Below are positions 8,054 through 14,739 of a stretch of DNA of 14,739 bases, piece by piece (position 1 is the first letter of the stretch; every line of letters begins with the position of its first letter). The translations under genes were made by a program, and so were the position numbers. The DNA comes from Hirudo medicinalis (lineage: Eukaryota > Annelida > Clitellata > Hirudinida > Hirudinidae): contig MPNW01000007.1 in assembly GCA_011800805.1 (NCBI GenBank), positions 192,994 to 207,732 on the forward strand. The letters are read 5' to 3'. Below the pieces are notes generated by a model. The model made no database searches. It was not told where the DNA came from and saw only the letters and a list, made by a program, of their open reading frames with translations.

Positions 8054-8255
8054 CTGAGGAAGAATCAAATTTCATGGGATTTTATGTGTGAAATTAATTT
8101 ATAATTTATCATCAATAACAGACATGGGAACAACTACAACAACAACAAGTACTCAAGGCCCAAGTGACCCATGTCTGATTAATTATGAGTTATAATTATG
8201 ATGAATAATAAGTTATAATTACGATTTATAATGAGTTATTTAAACAATAGTTTAC
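8054..8255 (-). other. 202-bp GT-AG intron of the light chain gene
   Basis: The donor is GAAG/gtaaac and the acceptor is ttcctcag/AA, in phase 1. It contains a short CAACAACAAC stretch and a 10-bp inverted repeat. Confidence 0.8.
8119..8177. repeat. Inverted repeat (10-bp arms) inside the light chain intron
   Basis: CAGACATGGG (8119-8128) pairs perfectly with CCCATGTCTG (8168-8177) across a 39-nt loop that carries a CAACAACAAC run. It could form a hairpin in the pre-mRNA. No small-RNA family is recognised. Confidence 0.75.
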
Positions 8256-8342
8256 CTTCGTATTTCACGTTACCATCCAAATCTTCATCTGTTTCTGTGT
8301 ATTTGAGGATTAAATCGACTTCCACGTCTGTTAGTTTTTCAC
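8256..8342 (-). CDS. Myosin essential light chain, penultimate coding exon (EF-hand 4)
   Basis: The exon is 87 nt: GT, 28 codons, G. It opens after the acceptor tttctaccag, and the split first codon gives Gly, as in the conserved LGEKLTD. The peptide is EKLTDVEVDLILKYTETDED, then LDGNVKYE. LTD-x-EVD followed by the N-[VIY]-x-Y-E-[ED]-F loop end is diagnostic of the C-terminal EF-hand of essential light chains. The DEDLDGNVKYE loop resembles the degenerate, probably non-calcium-binding loop in mollusc forms. It joins in phase to the exon at 8013-8053. The preceding EF-hand 3 exon, ending in LTxLG, is not visible upstream. Confidence 0.88.
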
Positions 8343-8515
8343 CTGGTAGAAATTATCATAAATTATTATGCATAATCAAAAATTATCATAGGTTATCATG
8401 AATTAGCTGACTAATCAATTATGAGAATGATCGATAATGTTGTGATAGTAATTACCATCATAGCATCCAGGAGATTAGCAATTAGTAATTAGAAGTTGAA
8501 ATGCTGAAGAAATAA

Positions 8516-8517
<2 letters not shown>

Positions 8518-8546
<29 letters not shown>

Positions 8547-8551
8547 ACAGC

Positions 8552-8617
<66 letters not shown>
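8518..8617. repeat. (CAG)n/(CAA)n microsatellite
   Basis: CAG repeats pass into a long pure CAA run. It lies upstream of the light-chain exon, in probable intron. Poly-Val, poly-Cys and poly-Ala readings in this stretch are artefacts. Confidence 0.95.
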
Positions 8618-8618
<1 letters not shown>

Positions 8619-8673
8619 TAAAACAGTAACATTACAACATAAACAATAAATCTCACCTGACGATTGAAACAAA

Positions 8674-8742
8674 GNATTATTATTATTATTATTATTATTG
8701 TTATCATTATTATTGTTGTTATTATTATTATTATCATTATTA

Positions 8743-8777
<35 letters not shown>

Positions 8778-8865
8778 GTCATCATCATCATCATCACCAT
8801 TATTCTTATTCTTATTATTACTATTATTATTATCATTATTATTATTATTATTATTATTATTGTTA

Positions 8866-8907
<42 letters not shown>
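8674..8907. repeat. (ATT)n microsatellite containing the single N
   Basis: ATT repeats with TGTT, CATC and CTT interruptions fill the interval. The ambiguous base at 8675 sits at its left edge, so the array length, and continuity across it, may be unreliable. No gene is in it. Confidence 0.95.
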
Positions 8908-8909
<2 letters not shown>

Positions 8910-8954
8910 AAAGACATTTGATTTTTTTTCCACCTTTTCAGACTCAGGTGGTTC

Positions 8955-9046
8955 TCAATCTAAGATACTGTTTTTAAATCTCGCTTTTATTGGACCACCG
9001 ACGTTGTAAAAATCTTCGATGCTCAAAGTGCTCGTGTCTGCCGATT
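8955..9046 (-). CDS. Candidate terminal coding exon, unknown family
   Basis: After an acceptor (acgtttgcag) the minus strand reads AA plus 29 codons and TGA. The peptide is SADTSTLSIEDFYNVGGPIK, then ARFKNSILD. The block is clearly less AT-rich than its surroundings, and the peptide has no repeat bias. I do not recognise it. The incoming phase (one base plus AA) fits neither proposed end of the Cav3 exon at 9378-9549, so it is probably not the next exon of that gene. The plus strand also offers an exon from 8947 after a strong T-rich acceptor (SGGSQSKILFLNLAFIGPPT), so strand is not settled. Confidence 0.35.
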
Positions 9047-9194
9047 CTGCAAACGTTCTTATTGTTGATAAAATATTTTTTAAATTTTAATTATCTCAGC
9101 AAACTGCCGGAACTGTCGTCATCGATATTCAAGATGGCAAGAATTGAATGAACGACGGTTTATTTACACAAACTAAGGAGATGAGATGGATATC

Positions 9195-9282
9195 TTATCC
9201 TGACCCCAACCCTAACCCCAACCCCAACCTTGACCCTGACCCCAACCTTGACCCTGACCCTAACCTTAACCCTGACCCTTGT
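9195..9282. repeat. Degenerate telomere-like hexamers (CCCTAA/CCCCAA/CCCTGA)
   Basis: A continuous series of about 14 hexamers of the form AACCCY, GACCCY or AACCTT reads as variants of the metazoan telomere repeat TTAGGG (TTGGGG, TCAGGG, AAGGTT) on the other strand. True CCCTAA units are a minority. It is an interstitial array, not a chromosome end, since unique sequence continues on both sides. Confidence 0.75.
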
Positions 9283-9377
9283 TGTGAGTAAATATGAAAA
9301 TTATTTACTCTTGTGATCGTAATAATTATATTAATAATAATATAATTTTATAAAGTCCAAGGGCAATAATTACTAAC

Positions 9378-9549
9378 TCCGGCCTGCTGACGTTCTCGGG
9401 CAGTTGCAGCCAGCACCTGTTCCTCAGCAACCCTGACCACAGCTGAACTCCGATGATGCCAAAGATGAAGAAGACGAAGAAGCAGAGGAGGAGCACGTTG
9501 CCCAGCATTGGCAGTGTGTCCAAGAGCAGGTTGACCAGGATCCTCAGGT
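9378..9549 (-). CDS. T-type voltage-gated calcium channel (Cav3) exon: domain I S4-S5 end, S5 and start of the S5-P linker
   Basis: The minus strand encodes [20 protein letters not shown], then [37 protein letters not shown]. This is nearly identical to the Cav3 (CACNA1G/H/I) sequence from the domain I S4-S5 linker through S5 into the extracellular turret. The RNRC cysteine and an N-glycosylation-type NVS site are both present. The acceptor is either at 9550 (ccaag/ACCTG) or at 9543 (ctgag/GATCC). The donor is GA/gttagt after 9378 or TTA/gtaatt after 9374. Cav3 is a low-voltage-activated pore subunit of more than 2000 residues in four six-helix domains. No other Cav3 exon, neither S1-S4 upstream nor the pore loop downstream, is recognisable in the window. 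Confidence 0.92.
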
Positions 9550-9587
9550 CTTGGATTATTAATATTATTAATCATTATTTCTTAATT

Positions 9588-9637
9588 AATAATAATAATA
9601 ATAATAATAATGATGATGATGATGATGATGATGATGA
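9588..9637. repeat. (AAT)n/(GAT)n microsatellite
   Basis: AATAAT repeats switch to GATGAT repeats just upstream of the Cav3 exon acceptor. From 9660 to 9825 the sequence is AT-rich, with several imperfect TTATTATAA/AATAATCATTATTA stretches and no gene. Confidence 0.9.
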
Positions 9638-9829
9638 ACTTGAAATAGTTGGAGGGTGTTAATTATTAATGTTATTATAAGTAGTTGCATTATGAATGAC
9701 TATAATAATTTATTATAACAATAATAAGAATTATTATTACACGCAACAATAATAATCATTATTATAATATATTAACAATATAACTATAATAAGAATCATT
9801 ATTACACAAGAAAACATTGTCAGAAGTCA

Positions 9830-9983
9830 ATGGATCGTTGGGACCATGGATCGTTGGGACCATGGATCGTTAGGACCATGGATCGTTAGGACCATGGATC
9901 GTTGGGACCATGGATCGTTGGGACCATGGATCGTTAGGACCATGGATCGTTGGGACCATGGATCGTTAGGACCATGGATCGTT
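9830..9983. repeat. 16-bp minisatellite, ten near-perfect units
   Basis: ATGGATCGTT recurs at exact 16-bp spacing at 9830, 9846, 9862, 9878, 9894, 9910, 9926, 9942, 9958 and 9974. The units differ at one position (G or A after CGTT), and each internal unit holds CCATGG. Three units make 48 nt, so the plus strand shows a 16-residue peptide repeat (MDRWDHGSLGPWIVRT). Nothing indicates that it is translated. Confidence 0.95.
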
Positions 9984-10331
9984 GGAACACACGATCAGAG
10001 ATCACGGACGGAAAATATTTGCATCCACAAAGACACACAAGACATTCCAGAAATAATACATGTTTGTTTTTATGTTTGTTTTATTTTAGTTCGAGCGATA
10101 TTACACACAACCGGTGAATGAATTCTATTATTTATGACAGGGAAAAAAAAACTAACATCCACAAGAGATAAACGAGATGATTATGTTTGAGATTTATGTG
10201 ATTTTAATATTACAATGTAAATTAATATTAATTCGATATTTCAAATTCTTTGTAATTACAATGTTTATTTCAATTATCGGATGATATTCTACCATGTTAT
10301 TATTCCACGATTATCATATTTTATTATTAAA
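9984..10331. other. AT-rich unique stretch
   Basis: It contains two TGTTTGTTTTAT-like stretches (10060-10085) and no splice-bounded exon that I can support on either strand. Confidence 0.5.
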
Positions 10332-10332
10332 A

Positions 10333-10374
<42 letters not shown>

Positions 10375-10384
10375 CATCATCATT
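10332..10384. repeat. (ATT)n microsatellite
   Basis: About fifteen ATT units are followed by four CAT units. From 10385 to 10585 there is AT-rich sequence without a gene signal. Confidence 0.95.
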
Positions 10385-10589
10385 ATTTGTTTAAGATTAA
10401 TAAAAGATTTAAGGAAAAAATGGAAAACTATTTGTCTGGGAAAATAAATTATTATAAAATAAATAAAAAATTGAAGACCAAAGAATCTCCAAAAGTTGTT
10501 TTTTTGTGTTTGTTGACTTCAATTATGACGTTGTAACTTCTTGGTGACGTAATATTTATTCTCATGCAACAAAATGGACATTTTTGAAA

Positions 10590-10748
10590 TCATATTCACA
10601 TTCATATTCACATTCACATTCATATTCACATTCATATTCACATTCACATTCATATTCACATTCATATTCACATTCATATTCACATTCATATTCATATTCA
10701 TATTCATATTCATATTCATATTCACATTCATATTCATATTCATATTCG
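10590..10748. repeat. (TTCATA/TTCACA)n hexanucleotide satellite
   Basis: About 26 hexamers alternate between CATTCA-TATT and CATTCA-CATT. The C-bearing units are concentrated in the left two thirds in an ordered pattern, and the right third is almost pure TTCATA. Repeat-only open readings (HSYS, FIFT, MNMN) exist on both strands because the unit has no stop codons in several frames. Confidence 0.95.
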
Positions 10749-10927
10749 TTTTATTTTATTTATTTTTTTGTGATTCATTTTCCCGGACGACAGTAAATTT
10801 AGCATTAATTTTATAATTATAATCTAAATATTCTGAATATCTTCGTTACTTTTTTTTTTTATAAAATGAAACAATAACATAATCGATGAAAAATATTTTA
10901 ATCAATAATCAAATCTTTCTTGAATAA

Positions 10928-11031
10928 AGAAGGAGGACGAGGAAGAAGATGATGATGGTAATGATGATGATGGCGGTGATGATGATGATGATGATGATGA
11001 TGATGAGGAGGAGGAGGAGGAGGAGGAGGGG
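10928..11031. repeat. (GAT)n and (GAG)n trinucleotide tract
   Basis: Degenerate GAGGAAGAAGAT runs lead into (GAT)n and then (GAG)n. The minus-strand Pro/His-rich reading is a repeat artefact. From 11032 to 11285 the DNA is unique and I find no clear exon, apart from an ATGCATGC stretch at 11132-11140. Confidence 0.9.
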
Positions 11032-11285
11032 CTGGAGTGAATCTCCGTGAAATGGAAAAGCGAGAGTGAAGAGAAGTGAGGGGATCAAGAAGAATGTCTG
11101 AGGAGCTCCGTGAACATTTATGAATATTCAAGATGCATGCATGCGAATATTACGAACATGTCAACGTGATATTTATTTATGCATTCCTGATATTCACAAT
11201 CGGATCAATATCATTCAATCATTATCTGTGAATATGCACCAAGTAACCAATAACGTCAACTCATTTCTCCAAAAAATATAGAGAA

Positions 11286-11579
11286 CTAAAACTTTTCCCG
11301 GCTGGAAAACTCTTCAAGGGAGGCATCGGCTTCAACAGGTGAAGCAAGGATGGAATGGTGGAGCGGTGGAGTATAATTGGGAGTTAAACTTTTCGTTCCT
11401 TGCTGAAACGATGAATCCGTGTCTCTCACACCTGCTTCCATGGCCGGGAAACCAATAAAGAGTCCGGGGATCTGTTGGCAAGGACCAAGGATGCATTCGC
11501 TGTAAGGATCGTCCATTCTTGGTTCGTTCAGCAAACCGCATGTCTTCTGTCCACTCTGTCCGCTTAACTCTCCACTCGT
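11286..11579 (-). CDS. Candidate terminal exon, unknown protein
   Basis: This is a 97-codon open reading with a TAG stop, in a non-repetitive, GC-richer block bordered by satellites on the far side. The peptide contains SGQKTCGLLNEPRM, DDPYSECILGPCQQIPGLFI and SLTPNYTPPLHHSILASPVE. It has three cysteines, no transmembrane segment and no domain that I recognise. An overlapping reading in another frame (11332-11607) is equally open but partly repeat-derived. There is no clear initiating ATG. CAG-type acceptors occur near 11550 and 11559, so it could be a last exon. It may also be a pseudogene or chance. Confidence 0.28.
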   Translation of the reverse strand, partial: TSGELSGQSGQKTCGLLNEPRMDDPYSECILGPCQQIPGLFIGFPAMEAGVRDTDSSFQQGTKSLTPNYTPPLHHSILASPVEADASLEEFSSREKF

Positions 11580-11592
11580 TCACACGTTCATC

Positions 11593-11733
11593 CGACCATT
11601 CATCCATCTATCTAAACATCCATCCATCTATCAATGCATCCATGCAGCCATGCATCTATTAATGTATCCATTCAACCGTGCATCCGTCAGTCCATCCATC
11701 TATCCGACCATCCATTCATCTACCTACATGTTT
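11593..11733. repeat. Degenerate (CATC)n satellite
   Basis: CCATCCATCTATC units are interrupted by CATGCAGCCATGCATC and similar variants. It is the complement-strand counterpart of the GGAT arrays elsewhere in the window. Confidence 0.85.
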
Positions 11734-11945
11734 TTGTTCTTGCTTTTCAAAGAAAAATTAATCCAGGTGGTCCGACCAATTCAGGTAATCTTCTAAAGTG
11801 AACGCGCGACCTCCTTGAGGTGAGCACTTCCTCCCAAACATATTTCTATGTCAGACGACTTGAAAAACGCGGGAAACATGTTTTTATTGAGTAATAAACA
11901 AATCACCTCTTTCGATAAACAAGGAAGTTAGTTCAAAAAGATTCA
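11734..11945. other. Unique stretch without an assignable gene
   Basis: A moderately GC-rich section at 11760-11880 carries no long open reading on either strand. Confidence 0.5.
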
Positions 11946-11969
11946 CTTTATTTGTTTTAAATTATTTCA

Positions 11970-12300
11970 CATTGAATTGATTACTTAATTAATAATTATA
12001 ATAATTCGTAATAACATTAATAAATAAATAATAATTAATGACGATAAATATTATTTAGTAATAATAATTATTCATTATTATTATTATTATTATTATTTAG
12101 TAATAAAAATTAATTAATTAATTAATAACAATAGTTATTATTAAATAATAATGATTAATAAATAATAATTAATAATAATCAAAAATTAATAATAATGATA
12201 AATAAATATTAGTAATTAACAAACAATAATAATTAATAAATTACAATAACTAATAATAATAATAATTAATTATTAATTATAATTAATAAATAATTTTTTT
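11970..12300. repeat. AT-only degenerate AATAAT/TTAATTA low-complexity tract
   Basis: Almost only A and T, built from TAATAATAATTAATTA-like words with an ATT run at 12075-12099. No coding potential. Confidence 0.85.
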
Positions 12301-12409
12301 TTTCGAATTTAATAATTACTTGGTTTCCTTTCGTTTCTCTTTTAAACTAATTTTCCAATCATGGTTACTTAGAACATCATTGTATTGATGTATTGAGCGA
12401 GCGGACAGA

Positions 12410-12557
12410 TGGACGGAAGAATGAATGACTGACTGACTGATGTGATTGATTGATTGGTTGATTGATTGATTAGTTGTTGGGTAGATGGATTGATGAACAC
12501 AAAAATAAATGGATGGACGGATAGAAGGATGGATGGATGGGTGATGTACAGATGGAC

Positions 12558-12591
<34 letters not shown>

Positions 12592-12660
12592 ATGAATGGA
12601 TGGATGGGTGATGTACATATTGACAGACGGACGGACGGATGGATGGATGGATAGATGGAG
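12410..12660. repeat. GATT, GGAT and GGAC satellite array
   Basis: GACT (12428-12440) changes to GATT (12443-12472) and then GGAT/GGAC. GGTGATGTACA spacers at about 12540 and 12606 divide the GGAT runs, so a block of roughly 66 bp is duplicated. The IHPSIHPS and GWMDGWMD readings are artefacts. Confidence 0.9.
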
Positions 12661-12821
12661 ACAAAATGACGAGCGGCAACAGAGGATAACATGTTCGCCA
12701 CTAAATAAGAATATATGTCGGCACTTTGTTAACGACTGAGCACAGGATGCAATTCCTTAAAACCCCCATAGGTCATCTTCCTCTCGCCATCATCACCGTC
12801 TCTCCAATTCCGCTTCAGCAT

Positions 12822-12870
12822 CTAACATAACTTGCATGCATACTGCATGTCATTATGATGTCCAAAGTCA

Positions 12871-12905
<35 letters not shown>

Positions 12906-13064
12906 ATCATCGTCATCGTCATCGTCATCACCATCATCATCATCACAAGCATCACAAGCACCAGCATCACCAGCATCATCATCACCATCTTCTTCAAAGA
13001 ATCCCGATGAAATGAACTGATGGAAAACTCGGGCAGGAGTTTCCGTTTCCATGGAGGCGCTCAT
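12822..13064 (-). CDS. Possible first coding exon with Asp-rich tail (weak)
   Basis: The minus-strand ATG at 13064 has G at -3. It begins MSASMETETPARVFHQFISS, then GFFEEDG, in the only non-repetitive, GC-balanced block of this area. It then runs into a long poly-Asp stretch coded by the satellite at 12867-12992 and ends FGHHNDMQYACKLC. The first 27 residues look protein-like, but I know no family. A donor may lie where the repeat begins (AGATG/gtgatg at about 12989), so the Asp tract may be intronic. Confidence 0.22.
12867..12992. repeat. (CATCGT)n/(CATCAC)n satellite
   Basis: Near-perfect CATCGT hexamers fill the left part. CATCATCAC and CATCACAAGCA units follow on the right. Confidence 0.92.
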
Positions 13065-13153
13065 TTCCGGTCTGATTTTTCCGAGCGAATGTTTCGAAAG
13101 TGAAAGTTGAAAGGAGGTGAAAATTGCGCTCGGAATTTGTGGAAATTATTTGC

Positions 13154-13290
13154 TGGATGAAGATGACGACGACGATGATGAAGATGACGAAGACGAATAT
13201 GATCAAGATGATGACGACGACGATGATCAAGATGATGACGACGACGCCTAGGATGGTGAAGGTGATGATGATGACGATGATGGCGATGGC
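13154..13290. repeat. (GAT/GAC)n satellite
   Basis: GATGACGACGACGATGAT units occur with a GATCAAGATGATGAC block repeated at about 13200 and 13225. One plus-strand frame enters it from unique sequence (KEVKIALGICGNYLLDEDDD) and stops at TAG 13249-13251, so a coding acidic tail cannot be fully excluded. Confidence 0.88.
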
Positions 13291-13425
13291 AAAACGACTA
13301 TGCACTATCATCAGGAACACCTTTCCGATCGTGCGAAAGTCTTCCAGCGCCGTTCATTTTTGCTCCTTAAAAATAAAAATAAATAAAAAACACGCACAAC
13401 AATTGGCCCGGCACTTCATTCCTAA

Positions 13426-13664
13426 TCCATCCTTCCTTCTATCTGTCCATCCATTCTTCCATAAATTCCATCCCATCCATTAACCCATCCAGCCATCCTT
13501 CCAGTCATCTGTTTGTTCATCCATTTGTCCCTCCGCCCTTCGTCCACCCAGTCATCCGACTATCCATCCATCCATCCATTTGTTCATCCATCCATCCATC
13601 CATCCATTTGTTCATCCATCCGTCCATCCATCCATCCATCCATCCATCCAACCCTCCATTCATC
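13426..13664. repeat. (CATC)n satellite
   Basis: CATCCATC runs are separated by ATTTGTTCATCCATC spacers (13503, 13577 and 13606 regions), a higher-order pattern. It is the opposite polarity of the GGAT arrays at 4.3 and 12.5 kb. Confidence 0.92.
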
Positions 13665-13734
13665 CTTCCTCTCATTAACGAACTTAAAAACAATGGATTG
13701 ATGGCTGGAAAAGTTCTCTTTTCATGTTTTCCAG

Positions 13735-13819
13735 GCCGCTTCGCATTGCAAGGAAACGATGCTCGTCAAGGACACCGTCAGGAGGATGAACTTTCAATTG
13801 TTTTGTTTCACATTTAAAG
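13735..13819 (+). CDS. Possible internal exon, unknown family (weak)
   Basis: A good acceptor (catgttttccag) precedes 28 open codons, [20 protein letters not shown] then QLFCFTFK, and a possible donor AAAG/gtcaag. The length and base composition suit an internal exon. Another frame is open to TAA ([20 protein letters not shown]), as is the minus strand. No homologue comes to mind and no partner exon is visible. Confidence 0.2.
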
Positions 13820-13846
13820 GTCAAGGAAGGGAAGCAAGAGAAGAAG

Positions 13847-13875
13847 ATTATGGTGATGACGATGATGATGATGAC

Positions 13876-13908
<33 letters not shown>

Positions 13909-13912
13909 GGAA
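13847..13912. repeat. (GAT)n then (GGT)n repeat
   Basis: GATGACGATGATGAT units give way to a GGTGGTGGTGG run just before a unique sequence. Confidence 0.92.
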
Positions 13913-14025
13913 TTACAAGCATTCCATGAAATAACAGAACGGTGCAAAGTTCCACTCGGATGGATTCAGCAATGTTTTCTTATCTTCTTTGAGATGCCAC
14001 GTGACCGAACGAGTGGGTGGGTAGC

Positions 14026-14098
14026 TGGGCTGTTGAGGAGCCGAGTGGCTGAGAATGACTAGCTGAGTGGCTGAGAGAATGACTAGCTGAGTGGCTAA
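14026..14098. repeat. Short minisatellite around GACTAGCTGAGTGGCT
   Basis: GAGTGGCTGAGAATGACTAGCTGAGTGGCTGAG-type units occur about two and a half times. The period is about 28-30 bp and the arms differ by a short indel. A CACGTGAC motif lies just upstream (13998-14005). From 14106 to 14255 I see no gene. Confidence 0.8.
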
Positions 14099-14257
14099 AT
14101 GAATAGTCAAAGAATGAAAACCCAGTTTATGGATTTTTATTGCTTCTGTTCTGACGAGCGAAACCGCATTTCTGCGTGCAACAACTTTCCATAAAAAATT
14201 TCTAAAGCATTTCGTTATTTTTTTCTCTCTCCACTCAATCACCCTTAGTGGGTTGAA

Positions 14258-14345
14258 AAAATTTATTGTTATTATTATTATTGTTGTTGTTATTGTTATT
14301 ATTATTATTTATTATTTATTATTATTATTATTGTTATTATTAATA
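14258..14345. repeat. (ATT)n/(GTT)n microsatellite
   Basis: ATT units with GTT and TTATTT interruptions; no coding content. Confidence 0.92.
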
Positions 14346-14448
14346 TTGTTATATTTTATGGCTCCTAGTAAGTGTTTGGATTGAGAAAGCGAGCACCGAA
14401 TGTTTTCTCGAAAGTGATGAAAGAGATGCTGCTGTTGTTGATTTTCAT

Positions 14449-14526
14449 GGTGAGGATGAAGACGATGATTAATGTCGTCATGAGGAAGACGACGACGACG
14501 ATGATGCTGATGATGACGAAGAAGAT
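14449..14526. repeat. GAT/GAC/GAA degenerate trinucleotide tract
   Basis: GATGAAGACGATGATT and GAAGACGACGACGACGATGATG runs occur. The plus-strand frame entering it from 14364 (IEKASTECFLESDERDAAVV) stops at a TAA near 14470. Confidence 0.8.
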
Positions 14527-14635
14527 GTTTCCCTCTCTTCGTGACCGATGCTTATGTCGTCTGCTCTCCAAGGAGGGTTTGTTCCATAAAAAATTGTTGG
14601 AATTTGTGGAGGAGAATTCTGATTCTTTGTTGTGA
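14517..14635 (+). CDS. Possible terminal exon, unknown family (weak)
   Basis: After the acidic repeat the plus strand reads KMFPSLRDRCLCRLLSKEGL, then FHKKLLEFVEENSDSLL, to a TGA at 14633-14635. The peptide has a natural amphipathic, non-repetitive composition. All three minus-strand frames are also largely open here, with a fair acceptor (gtgttacctcag) near 14651 on that strand, so strand and reality are both uncertain. No family recognised. Confidence 0.2.
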
Positions 14636-14693
14636 ACTTCGTGATCCTGAGGTAACACTATACCTTTCCTGCGGTCATGCTGATTATCTTGGT

Positions 14694-14739
14694 AATGATG
14701 ATGACGACGACGATGACGATGTTTGCGTTGATAATGATG
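14694..14739. repeat. (GAT/GAC)n repeat at the window edge
   Basis: GATGATGATGACGACGACGATG units run to the end of the window and are cut by it. Confidence 0.85.

Noticed and set aside
8489..9009. Poly-Asn, poly-Ile, poly-Leu, poly-Val and poly-Cys readings
   Set aside because: Pure microsatellite translation on both strands across the CAA and ATT arrays.
8947..9152. Plus-strand two-exon model (SGGSQSKILFLNLAFIGPPT joined to KLPELSSSIFKMARIE)
   Set aside because: Its proposed intron is the most GC-rich and codon-like part of the region, so the minus-strand exon is preferred. It is kept only as an alternative.
1239..9549. Functional cluster of a channel pore (Cav3) and an auxiliary subunit (KCNMB/TipE-like)
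   Set aside because: The families do not normally assemble together, 7 kb of satellites and an unrelated light-chain gene lie between, and animal genes are rarely co-regulated by adjacency.
9830..9983. CRISPR array
   Set aside because: The units are directly tandem with no unique spacers, and the DNA is from an animal.
9846..10121. A 91-codon plus-strand reading with a 16-residue repeat
   Set aside because: It comes from the 16-bp minisatellite followed by AT-rich sequence; no splice sites, no homologue, and the repeat is open by chance.
13913..14242. Minus-strand 109-codon reading
   Set aside because: Half of it derives from the GACTAGCTGAGTGGCT minisatellite (ATQLVILS repeats) and no domain is recognisable.

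Overview
The window is AT-rich animal nuclear DNA, dense in microsatellites, with short GT-AG introns, AATAAA poly(A) signals and a degraded LINE retrotransposon. The recognisable protein families (T-type calcium channel, muscle-type myosin essential light chain, BK-beta/TipE-like membrane subunit) place it in an invertebrate. The light-chain C-terminus is closest to mollusc and annelid forms as I know them, so a lophotrochozoan is my best guess (inference). There is no sign of a bacterial, viral or plasmid source.

Layout. 1-1060: a CAA/CAC microsatellite holding an internally deleted Jockey/CR1-type LINE fragment (about 172-992, + strand) that ends in AATAAA and an A-run. 1239-2282 (- strand): two exons that join in phase across a 137-bp intron. 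They give a basic N-terminal domain with a 64-residue Gln/His tract, one hydrophobic segment and a cysteine-rich segment like the TM1/ectodomain start of KCNMB/TipE auxiliary channel subunits. 2283-7980: mostly non-coding, with GGAT/GAAT and GAT satellites, a possible solo-LTR-like block near 6.03-6.27 kb, and a 1-kb stretch with five CACGTG motifs and CRE palindromes. 7981-8342 (- strand): the last two coding exons and poly(A) signal of a myosin essential light chain gene. 8518-8907: long CAA and ATT microsatellites with the only N of the window (8675). 8955-9046 (- strand): a candidate terminal exon of unknown family. 9195-9282: degenerate telomere-like hexamers. 9378-9549 (- strand): an unmistakable Cav3 domain I S5 exon. 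9560-14739: nearly all satellites, with a few short coding-like islands that I cannot assign.

Relationships. All recognisable host exons are on the minus strand, but they belong to at least three unrelated genes, and their order is odd. The light-chain 3' end lies downstream of an isolated Cav3 exon, with no further Cav3 exon and no earlier light-chain exon in the window. Nesting in a large Cav3 intron, a pseudogene fragment, or an assembly join at the N-bearing microsatellite would each explain this. I see no evidence for a complete undescribed system. The best leads are the Gln/His-rich BK-beta/TipE-like gene, the interleaved exon order, and the E-box/CRE cluster.
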